Positions 34,512 through 44,700 of a stretch of DNA of 64,000 nucleotides are shown one piece after another. Position numbers and translations under genes: made by a program. The notes below the pieces were generated by a model, which was not told the DNA's origin, made no database searches, and saw only the letters and a program-made list of their open reading frames with translations. Source of the DNA: Corylus avellana (Eukaryota > Streptophyta > Magnoliopsida > Fagales > Betulaceae); assembly GCF_901000735.1 (NCBI RefSeq), contig NC_081551.1:3843605-3907604 (forward strand), written 5' to 3'. The first letter of the stretch is position 1. Each line of letters starts with the position of its first letter.

Positions 34512-35282
34512 CTACTCAACCATAGTTTGAATCTTTTCATGATCAGCCTTAACACCTGAAGCAGAAATCACATGTCCAAGATACTCCACCTCTTCACAAC
34601 CAAACGTACACTTAGACATTTTAGCATATAACTGATTCTTCCTCAATAAATCCAAAGTGATCCTTAAATGCTGCCTATGAGTATCCAAATCTTTACTGAA
34701 AACCAATATATCATCAAAAAAAACTAAGATGAACTTTCTAAGAAAAGGTTTAAAAACCTGATTCATAAGGCTTTGAAAAGTAGATGGAGCATTAGTAAGG
34801 CCGAATGGCATCATTAAAAACTCATAATGGCCCTCATGAGTGCCGAAGGCAGTCTTATGAATATCCTTCTCTACCAACCTTATCTGATGATAATCAAATT
34901 TTAAATCCAGTTTAGAAAACCATTGAGCTCCCCACAACTCATCTAACAGCTCATCCACAACTGGTATAGGAAACTTGTCCTTGATAGTTACCTGATTCAA
35001 GGCTCTATAATCTATACACATCCTCTAGCTGCCATCTGCCCTCCTCACAAGTAAAACTGGAGAAGAGAAAGCACTCTGACTGCATCTAATTACTCATGAC
35101 TGCAGCAACTCTTTGACAATCTTCTCTATCTCCTCCTTTTGGTAAAAAGGGTACTGGTATGGCCTCACTGAAACAGGCTGTGCACCCTCCTTCAAATGTA
35201 TTGCATGATCATGAGATCTTTTAGGAGGCAACTTCTTAGGATCTGCAAAAACATCTGCAAATTCTTCCAATAACTGAGCCAT
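34512..35282 (-). pseudogene. Chromovirus reverse transcriptase, broken by two stops
   Basis: The segment has the approach region (FADVFADPKKLP), [30 protein letters not shown] and the catalytic FFDDILVFS. Two in-frame stops, at about 35091-35093 (TGA) and 35022-35027 (TAG at the usual Trp of DGSWR), split it. The catalytic aspartates survive, but no full polyprotein can be made without readthrough. Confidence 0.9.
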
Positions 35283-35324
35283 AGGACCAACTTCTTTGTT
35301 TTGCTTCCTTCCATCTTCATCCCC

Positions 35325-36155
35325 TTACATCTGGTTACTATCATCACCAAGAAGCTGCAACAAGACACCCTTGTTCTCACCTCTACTTAGTTTAAAAGAT
35401 TCATCATCTTCTACACATAGATTTAGATTAGCAGCCAACCCTTCCAGCAAACAAGTTCTTTCCTCATACACAAACTGCATAGTGAGATTAAGAAAATCCC
35501 ACAATATAGGCCCTAAAGTCCTCAACCACTGAATGCCAAGTACCATATTACAACCAACCAAAGGTAAAATGTAAAGGTCAACAACAAAAGTATAACCTTG
35601 CAACCTCACCTTTGTGTTATTACATTTACTAGGGCCTACAAGCTCATATCCATTTGCTACTTTAACTTTGATAGATTCATTATTCACAGGCTGAATTCCC
35701 ATTCCCTTAACCCTTTCCTGATCTAAGAAGTTATGTGTACTTCCAGAATCAATCAAAATTATTATCTTGTGATTGTTTATCATACCTACAATCCTCATAG
35801 TCTTAGGAGTAGGATTTCCAATAATGGCATGCAAAGAGATTTCAGGAAATTCTTCTAAAAAAAAATCACCTGGATCTGGTTCTTCTTCAACCTCTTTCAA
35901 CTTGTTCACCTTCTCTTCGATCTCCTCAATCAAGAACAATCTTGGTGAAGCACAAACACGGCCACGGCTCCACTTAGCATCACAGTTGTAACATAATCCT
36001 TTTTTCCTTCTATCCATCATCTCAGCATTAGAAATTTTTTGAACTGGCAACATTGCTTTACCAAAAACAGGAAGAGTAGCCTTATTCTGGTTGTTACCAT
36101 TCACAGCATACTCAAGACTCTTCTGTTGACCAAAAAGATTAGTTTTTCGTCCCAA
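35325..36155 (-). pseudogene. Chromovirus zinc knuckle and protease
   Basis: 276 codons. A nucleocapsid-like GLCYNCDAKWSRGRVC (a CCHC knuckle degraded at its end) is followed by an aspartic protease with IILIDSGSTHNFLD and VLGIQWLRTLG. It lies downstream of the gag frame, from which it is separated by a stop near 36222. Confidence 0.88.
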
Positions 36156-36221
36156 AAACCCATTACCCTTACTTTCTCCCCCAAAACTTCTTGCAGCATT
36201 ATTATAAGGGAGTGTACTCCA

Positions 36222-37065
36222 CTATGGTTTGGTGCTTTTTCTGAAATTGCACACATAATCCTCCTGGATTTTTGCTAAAGAATAAGCATCAACTAGGGCC
36301 TTAGGTTTAAACATCTTTACTGCCAATCTATTTTCATCTTTTAACCCCACCAAAAAGCAACTCAATTTATGTGCTTCAGGTAAGTCAGCTACTCTATTAG
36401 CTAATACTTCAAATTGTTTCTTATATTCTTGCAAAGATCCTTCTTGTTTCAACTTTGACAATGTTTCCATAGGGTCATCATAAGACCCCATACCAAATCT
36501 AGTCTGTAATGCTCTAGCAAAATCATCCCAAGTAGCAAAAGAATTTGATTTATGCAATTCTTGAAACCAAATTAAGACTGTACCTTCCATATGAAAAGAA
36601 GAAATCTTCAACCTTTGACAATCTGGTGTAGAGTAGTGATCAAAGAACTGCTCAGCCTTGTAACACCAATTCAATGGATCCTCCCCATCAAATTTAGGAA
36701 ACTCCAACCGAATGGACTTAGTGTGAAATCCATCTCCTGCCTGAAACCCTCCACCATCTGCTGCATGAATCCTTCCTTTTGAGGTTGAGCCAAAATTGGC
36801 CTCCATAGAATCAAAAGAGGAACTTTTATCTCTCTGTTCTGGTGCCTTCGTTGTCTCCTGGAAATATTTCAGTAATTGAGCAAATTGTGCATCCTGCTGC
36901 CTCATATGCTCCTCCTGCTTTCTTGCTTGTTCATCATGCTTCCACTCATTACGATCAATTCTTACATTCAACTCCTCCTGAATGGTTTTATAAGCCGATA
37001 CATCATCCTATAACTTTCTAAACTCCTTCCTGAATTGCGCCAAATCAGACTCTTGCCCCATAGAT
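36222..37065 (-). pseudogene. Chromovirus gag
   Basis: The main open part (36222-36971, 249 codons) has the Ty3-type capsid motif KFDGEDPLNWCYKAEQFF and LQEYKKQFEVLANRV. Its natural start is upstream, at a Met near 37063 (MGQESDLAQF), but a stop near 37014 interrupts it, so gag is also dead. Confidence 0.85.
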
Positions 37066-37107
37066 CTAGTTTTCATGAAAAGAAAACAAATGGCTCTTGA
37101 TACCACT

Positions 37108-37454
37108 TGTAACAGAATACTTCTCTAGAACAAAGAATGGAAATGGAAAAGAAAAGAATCAACTTCTTTATTGAATGGAATTGGCCAATTCGAGATGGCT
37201 AATCTCCAACAATTTCTGCCAAATGCAAAAAGACTCCCCTCCCTTGCACTCCACCAGCCTTTATAAGGCTTAATCAGTTGTGGCAATTTTGTTTACAGTT
37301 TCAGTTCCAACTAACTACCATATCCACACGTGCATAATCTCCTAACAGAATTAACTACATTAACTACATAACAGACTTCAACTGCTCTTCCTTTCCAGCT
37401 CATCTTCTAAGCTCCACTTCACTGCCTACCTTCTGTTAGGAACTCCCTGTGACA
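37108..37454 (-). repeat. 5' LTR of the chromovirus
   Basis: The right LTR on the map, the 5' one in element orientation, followed on its inner side by the primer-binding site. It carries an extra 9 bp in the TTAACTACAT stretch. Confidence 0.95.
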
Positions 37455-37660
37455 GTTTAGGTCTTTGCTCTTTTCATAATGTAAAAGAGCTGAAAAGATA
37501 ATGTTTGGTTTCTTTTGTTTTCCCACTTTTTCTTTTTCTTGGCAATTATAATCAATCCACTTGATTTGAGTTGCTTTGTTTTTCAAATTTAATTCATCTC
37601 GTGTCATGTATGTCCTAGACCCTTAACGGGCATGCTGCACGTTATTTACCATTTTTTTAA

Positions 37661-37890
37661 AAGTTAAGCTTTTTGGGATAAGTATTAATTTAATATGATA
37701 TGAGAGTTGAAGTCCCTGTCCACGTGTTGACTGGTTTGAGTGTTAAACTATTAATTAAATAATTAGTCTATTATTTATCCCAATTTCAATTAAAAAGAGT
37801 CAGCATGTTGACTGAATTTAGGGAGTGCGTTAAAGTATTAACTAAATAATTAAATTTACTTTTTTCAATAAACTTAACTTTTTGGGACAA
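37661..37890 (+). mobile_element. Degenerate TRIM copy
   Basis: Two copies of AAGCTTTTTGGGATAAGT / AACTTTTTGGGACAAGT and TAAATAATTAAATTTAC flank an internal segment with TATGATATGAGAG where the primer-binding site should be. Same family as the 20466 element; more decayed and partly rearranged. Confidence 0.6.
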
Positions 37891-37982
37891 GTGATGAATT
37901 AGCATTGATTTTTTTTTTTTTTCCGATGAGGAATGCTGAAAGTATCATTTTAAGATACACAATGGCATAAAATAAAGACTTA

Positions 37983-38412
37983 GAGTCTGTTTGTGATTGC
38001 GTTATAGAGCTTAAAAAGTTACACCAAACAAAAAGCTGACTAGTTTGGTAAAAAAAATCAAAAGAATTTCTTTGATTTTTTTCACTCTAAAAATGGCCAA
38101 AAGTACTTTTGGGAAAAGCTTAAAAATGAAGTTTTTTCTAAAAAGCTTTTTTTGACTTTAAAAGCCATATTTTCCAATGCAATCCCAAACATACTCTAAG
38201 AGTCTATTAGAAATTGCGTTAAGGAGCTCAAAGGTACTTTTAGTACATAAAAAACTATGCTAAACAAAAGTTGGTTCGTTTGGTGAAAAAACTCAAACAG
38301 TACTTTTTTTTTTTTTGCTCTAAAAAATGGCCAAAATGTACTTTTGGAAAAAGTTTAAAAATAAAGCTTTTTTAAAAAAGCTCTATTTTCTAACGCAATC
38401 TCAAACATATTC
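37983..38412. mobile_element. Two adjacent MITEs of the same family
   Basis: Element 1 (37983-38196) begins GAGTCTGTTTGTGATTGCG and ends ...CAATCCCAAACATACTC; element 2 (38200-38412) begins GAGTCTATTAGAAATTGCG and ends ...CAATCTCAAACATATTC. Both are followed by TAA, and TTA precedes the first, consistent with 3-bp TWA target duplications as in PIF/Harbinger. The interiors share GGCCAAAA and TACTTTTGG. A decayed relative is at 31093-31340. Confidence 0.8.
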
Positions 38413-38726
38413 TAAATATGGGGATGAGAAATGTTACCCGTTCAAGTCTGTCAGTTTACTTCTATGTGGCTTGATGAAGATGTTCAGGATTGCGGTATAA
38501 TCTTTCTGTAGTTACCACCAGCAGAAGACTACTCTCACATAGACTCGTAGTCGTAGACACACACCTAGTTGCCTGGGACAAGCATAAGCATACTAGTTGC
38601 TACTGGTTTTCTGATTTCTCCCCACATAAAGACCTCTGACATCAATTTGCTTTTATTTGTCATATTATATAGCGTCTATTGTAAATCTAAAAGTTCACGT
38701 CTAAAAGCTGGGATGTCTTTGCAGCG

Positions 38727-38747
38727 ATGGCTCTCATCCAGAATTGA
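38727..38747 (+). CDS. RLK2 upstream ORF (6 codons) overlapping the main start
   Basis: ATG with G at -3 (last base of exon 1) and G at +4, encoding MALIQN, stops in TGA whose A is the A of the main ATG (TGATG at 38745-38749). Such stop-start overlaps can allow reinitiation, which is inference here. The paralogue RLK1 has a 14-codon uORF at the same place that ends 17 bases upstream of the main ATG. Confidence 0.5.
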   Translation: MALIQN

Positions 38748-41700
38748 TGTCATTGAAGATGGAACTGGTTTTCACTGTTTTGATATTGGCTTACTTGCAG
38801 TCTTTTGTAATGCCTGATTCTCAGGGTATGATGCTGTACCCACCTGACATCTAATTCATTCAAACAGCATATAACAATCTTAAGTATGTTCATGGATTTC
38901 ACTCTCAGTAGCAGTTTACATTTCATCAAAGTAAAAGGCTAAGTTGAATGAGTCTAGCACTGTAGATCCCGAACAAAAATGTTTCATTTGTTAGAATATC
39001 AATTAAATGATCAAATTTACCCATTCTTATCAACTTAAGATTTTGGTATAAGTGGTAATTTAATATGATTTCAGAGCCAGAGATTATGAGTTTGAACCCT
39101 GACTCCACAATTCACCCCTATTTTAGTTAAATATTCTTCGGGTTGGGCCCACACGTGAGAGGTGTGTTAAAATATTAATTAGTTGATCAAATTCATCCAT
39201 TCCTTCTTTACCTTTTGTGCACGGGCTGCTGCCCCTTCAGCTATATTAATTAAGTTCTTATTGAAAAAGACATCAAATATCTACTGAATTGTTCTCTTTC
39301 TCTTTCTCAAACATTGGCATTGAACTGCAATCTATTTTGGGGCTTGTTACAGTTGAACTGCTGACTCATTGATCAATTATGTTTTTTATTTAAAGTGTGA
39401 GTTATTGATTAGAAAGGGAAGAATCAAGTAAAATAGTAGATCTTTTTTGGGTTGAGAAGGTGGGTATTCTTTTCTTTGTCAAGTTAATTGGAAAGGTTGA
39501 TCTCATATATGCTCAGTGATAATATTCATGTGGCAAACATACTTTGCTATATGGCAACAATTATTGAACTAAAGTGACTGAGAGGTAGTATTACTAGCCT
39601 GATGTGCCTGAAACATTTCATACAGTTTAACTCCTTTCAATTTTGTTTTGAATTGTCTAATTAGTGCAGGCAGGATATGCATTATTTAGTTAATTTAGTT
39701 TGAACCTGATCAAGCATGTATTTCAAATGCTAACACATATATAACTGTTTTGATTTCATGTCAAAATAATGTACATTAGTCAGATGTGCAGTTCTTTTGT
39801 TCTGATATGACAATTCTCTGCTTTGCTCAACCCCCCCACCCAAAAAAAAAAGAAAAAGAAGAAACAAAGAATCCTTTTTCTGATGATTCTGAGGGTAAGA
39901 GCACTAGCAGCAGATACCCAACCATTTTCTCTAAATTTACGGATTAAAACTACTTTTTGCTTCCCTATACAAATGTACTCCACAATAGTTTTCCTTAATC
40001 TTTCCCTATACTATTAAAATATTACTTTTTTTTTTAATTCTTTTTTTTTTTTTTTAATTTCTTTTTCCTTTCACTGTATCTCACTCTCCCTCATTCTGTT
40101 TTGCCCTTTTTGTCCTCTGGCAATCTTCCTGCAAGATCGAGAGCTAAGATCTTACCAATAAGAACATAAGACTAATTAGTATATTGATTTTCCAGAATTT
40201 ATTCCAACAGGGATGGGGAATTTTTCTTTTTTCTTATCCGTACATCCCATTTTTTATCCTCCCATCCAAGAGCTTTGTTATGAGCAATCAAGATCTTGGA
40301 ATTTTGAGTTGGAAGCGCTCAGGACGAATAGCAGAGGAGTGCACAAAGATGTAAAAAGAAAAGGAAGACAAGATCTTGAACGATGGCTTGAGCTTAGAGA
40401 GAGAGAAAGAGAAAGAGCTTTTTAAGGAAACCATGGGAAAATGCTTCAACAAAGAAGAAGGCATGTGAGAGGAGAGAGAAATTCTTTTATGATTATAATA
40501 AGGCATTGGGTAGCTATAGTGTTTCCCAATGCATTGGGAAACACTGTAGCTACCCAAGGGTGTAGGTTAAATTTAGGAAAACTGATGTGGTTGAGTTTTT
40601 GTGATTTTTTTTTGAGATTTTCCCTAAATATAGGGAATTGAATGGACTATAGGATGTCTGCTGCTAGTGCTCTTAGTGGGGTGTAATGAGGGTATCTTGA
40701 TATTGAATTATCTGGTTTTCTTCTCCTATTTCTGCTTGTTTGCGAGTGCTGATACTGACATTAACACATTAGACTGTTTGGGTGGTGAATTTTCCTGTGT
40801 TCTGTATCAGTTGATGCCCTGTATGCATTGAAGACTTCATTGAATGCTTTGTCTGATCAGCTCACAGATTGGCAGACAAACGCAGTTAACCCTTGCCTTT
40901 GGCCCGAAATTCATTGTGACAATGAAAGTGTTACTCGTGTGTAAGATACTGGTTACTGTACCTTTTCTTCTCCTAATCATATGATGGTTTTGTCAACAAA
41001 TCACAACCTTTTCATTCGTGCAATGTTTTATTCCTTACTAACATATCTTAATACCTTTTGTCTGGTCTATACTTACACGAATTCTTTCTTTGTAGAACAT
41101 TATCTTCGATGGGATTTAATGGAACCTTGTCCCCAGATATAGGAACTATAAAATCTCTTTCGTTTCTGTAAGTATGAGAAGTATTAGTGCAGCCAATGTC
41201 AATTCTAAAGCATGCAAGCTTGCCAATATCAATTGTAGAAGATGTATTAATTCTTTATGCTATAGTAGGCTTTAGTACTATTATTGTTTTCTTTTTTTTT
41301 TATTTTTTTCTATGGAGAACTGAGATTTCATTGAGATAAAGATCGCTACAAAGCAAAGAATTGGGAAATTTGAAAACTTCGTTCAAAAAGTTCTTTAACC
41401 AAACTGCCATTGAATGCTGTATGCGCCAATCAACCTTAATTTATCATAAAATAATTTCCACAAAAATTCAACAAGAATAGACAAAAACATAGAGATATAG
41501 ATATTTTTAATTATTCTTTGGGATGAAAACTTAGAATTCCATTCATAAATAAAAAGAACAAGAAAAAGAATAATTCCATTATATTTGAAAACAATCTAAT
41601 TATCTGATACATTCTAATCATTTGAGCAAGAGGCAAAATGATTTTTCTGAATTCAGGTAACTAGATTTTGAATCAAATCATTACAGTGCAAGTGTTTCTC

Positions 41701-44700
41701 TTTCCAAGGAAATTCAAAATGGAATTTGATGGATGTGAACTATTGTTGGTTTTTGTTTTTTTAAGCAATATATTTTTGCCATTATCATTCTATGGATTGC
41801 TCCATGCATGATTTAAATATATAGTAATACTTTAAATGTTATTTAAAGAAAGAATAATAATCATCACTCCTGGAATGAATTTTTGTCATACTGACTTGTG
41901 TTGAACTTATAGCCATAACGAAATAATGTGTAGGAAATATTTTTTTAATGGTCATGGCTCCTTGAGTTCTTACATGATAGAGATTTCAGTTTGAAATTTT
42001 TGGGTGATAATATTCTCCGTCTGTGACACATATCTAGCAATATGCTTTGAAGTGTAACCCTAATGTGCACATGTTTCATTCATCATGCAGTGATTTGTCG
42101 GGAAATCACATAACTGGTAAGATACCTAAAGAATTTGGAAATCTGGCAAGCTTGGGCACTTTGGATTTGGCAAATAATAACTTAACTGGTGAAATACCAT
42201 CTTCCCTTGGTAAACTTAAAAGGCTCCAGTATTTGTAAGTGTTTCTTTCTACACTGTCTTCAGCTTTGAAGATATTAACAAGTATATTCATCATTCATAA
42301 TCTCTTCTTAAGAGTGTGATTTTATTCATTATGCAAGCAGGACTTTGAGTCAAAACAAACTCACTGGGACTATTCCCAAGTCTCTTTCAAGTCTTCCCAA
42401 ATTAAAGATTCTGTATGTGATATCTTGTATGATGCAGAGATAATATAATAAATTCAAACTTTTATTTGTTTGATTTATATTCAAAATTTTAAATACTCTG
42501 AAAGTTTTTCAGTATTTAATGGATTGGTTGAAACTTTTTTTGCAGTTTGCTCAATTCAAATGATTTCAGGGGTCAGATTCCTGAGCATTTATTCCAAGTT
42601 CAAAACTACAAGTATGAACAACTTAAATTTTTATGAGTTTGAATATCTAACCATTGAAAAATATATTTCTAGTATTTGGATCCTCTCATGATGCAAGGGG
42701 TGAGACACGAATTTTACTTTAATTTAGTCTTATTTAATTTTAGAGATCAATTCTATATATATTTAATTTATTTTCTGGTAATATTGGTCTATGTAGTTTT
42801 ATTTTAAGTTCTATTAGTTAATTGGGTTATTAGTATTTAGTTTTATATTTTGTTTAATTTTCAAGAGTCAATGGGTGTTTTTGGTAATGCAATAAATGGG
42901 CTTTGCCCTAGATTAGGGTTTAGTTGGAGTCTATTTAAATGTTTTTTGTACTCCAATGGAGGGAGACTGTGATGGAAGAAAAAATGTGGAACTGATCTTT
43001 TTCTCTTTCCCCTTTAACTTCTCTTCTTTCTTTCTCCTCTTAGCTTTTTCTTTCTCTTCTTTATTCTCTCCCTTTTAGCTTCTTCTTTCTTTCTCCCCCT
43101 TTTTGCTTCTTTCTCCTCTCTTCCCTATTTTGACTGTCTTATTTTTGTGATTATTGTTGGCCCTACATCTTCTCATGTTCATGTGTATAAAATGACTCAT
43201 GTTAGGAAAAATTCAGGAATACACAATTAAATGTGGGATCCTTCTTAGTAACTATGGGAACAGTGGGACCCATTTGCATAGGTAGGATTAGTGCCACCCA
43301 TTTACACTGTATAGTTGGGATGCCACCAACTTGAGTCATGTTTCTGCCATAAACATGAGAGGATTGAAATCCATGTGTCTATTTAAAAAACCATGTGAAC
43401 TGTAATTTTTATATAAGTTGAACTTGTAAATAACTGGTTATTCCAAAAGTTTAAACTAATAGGAAATTGTAAATTTAATCATTTAATTGATATTCTATCA
43501 CTTCCCATCTTGTGTGGGCTCAAATTCCTCCTCACTAAGTGAGATCTAATATTTGGAATATGTATTAGAATATTAAACTGAAATGGAGGATAAATCGTGG
43601 CATCAAGGTTCAAACTCAAGATCTTTGTTTTGATATTATGTTAGATCACAGTTATCCTAAAAATTTAAATTGATAGAAAATCGTGAATTTAATCATTTAA
43701 TTAATATTCAATAAAACCCTTGTGGTGATGACATGTATGATGTATCCAATGAACCACAGGTACACAATTGTCTTTCAATATCCATTACAAGTAAAAAAGG
43801 TAGACTACGGTCTTTAACAATCTTTTTAGTTTGAGGTTCCACCCTGACCCTTCACTTTCCATTTAAAGCCCTTCATCTAGAAGTAGTCAATAAGTGTTTA
43901 AACAGACTCTTATTAGTTCTAGTTCTCATAATTTGCTACTCTTAAATTGAACTGCATTGCTCCATTATCAATATTGAGAAACACGACCTCTATTTTTTTG
44001 TAACTAAGAAACACAACCCAAGAAAAGAGGAATTATCCCATTTTCTCATAGTCATTAGGGTGGTGCAATAGGCTTAGATCAGATGCAAGCAAGCTCAGCC
44101 GCTAGCAAGGTTGATTTTGACTCTTGGGAGGGGATAAAGCTATATAGGAGTTAATCGTCAATGAAAAACTTATTGAGTAAGATCGGGCCAAGCTCTCCAG
44201 CTTACCTGTCAATCACACAACTCTTCATGATTCTATTTGAGTGACTCCTATTTTCGTATGAGAGAGATGAGCTACCACAATCTCATCATCTGTTAACTTG
44301 CTAACTGTTGTCAAGTTCCCAGAATAGAAATGAGAAGTTTGGGTCAATGATTGGGTTGAAATGGTGTAGAAATTTATATGATAAAGGGCATTCTTCGTCA
44401 CTAACTATCGGTGGACGCAGAGCCAACGAGGTCAGTTGAACAGCGTAATGAGTCTAATTAAGCAACGGATTGAGCTGCTAAAAAGCCGTTGTACTAATGT
44501 AACACTCATCTTGCTATCCATTTAAGGACACAGAAGCTAAAGTTGTTTTGGGTACTTGGGTTTTCTGGATGCTATTCCTCTTTCTGGGTGTCATTGAAAT
44601 GCAAAGTATCTAGGAGTATCAGATAATAAATTTTTTAGAATATATTAGATGTTTGTTATTATTACTATTATAATTATTCGTCTTTATTCTAAACTATGCA

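Larger units (their letters stand above)
32106..37459 (-). mobile_element. Complete, inactive Ty3/gypsy chromovirus (Reina-like) in RLK2 intron 1
   Basis: LTRs at 32111-32448 (338 bp) and 37108-37454 (347 bp) start TGTAACAG and end TGTGACA. The element is bounded by a perfect 5-bp target duplication GTTTA (32106-32110, 37455-37459). Inside the right LTR, reading on the minus strand, lies TGGTATCAAGAGCC, a near match to the initiator-Met primer-binding site; inside the left LTR is a polypurine tract AAAGGGAGAGGC. Order gag, protease, reverse transcriptase, RNase H, integrase with C-terminal chromodomain, 5.3 kb with short LTRs, fits the Reina clade. By eye the LTRs differ by about 10 substitutions plus one 9-bp indel. 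Several stops and a frameshift make it non-autonomous. It is antisense to RLK2. Confidence 0.95.

Noticed and set aside
40213..40425. 70-codon frame ending in RERERERAF
   Set aside because: Derived from a GA repeat within the 780-bp inverted-repeat transposon.
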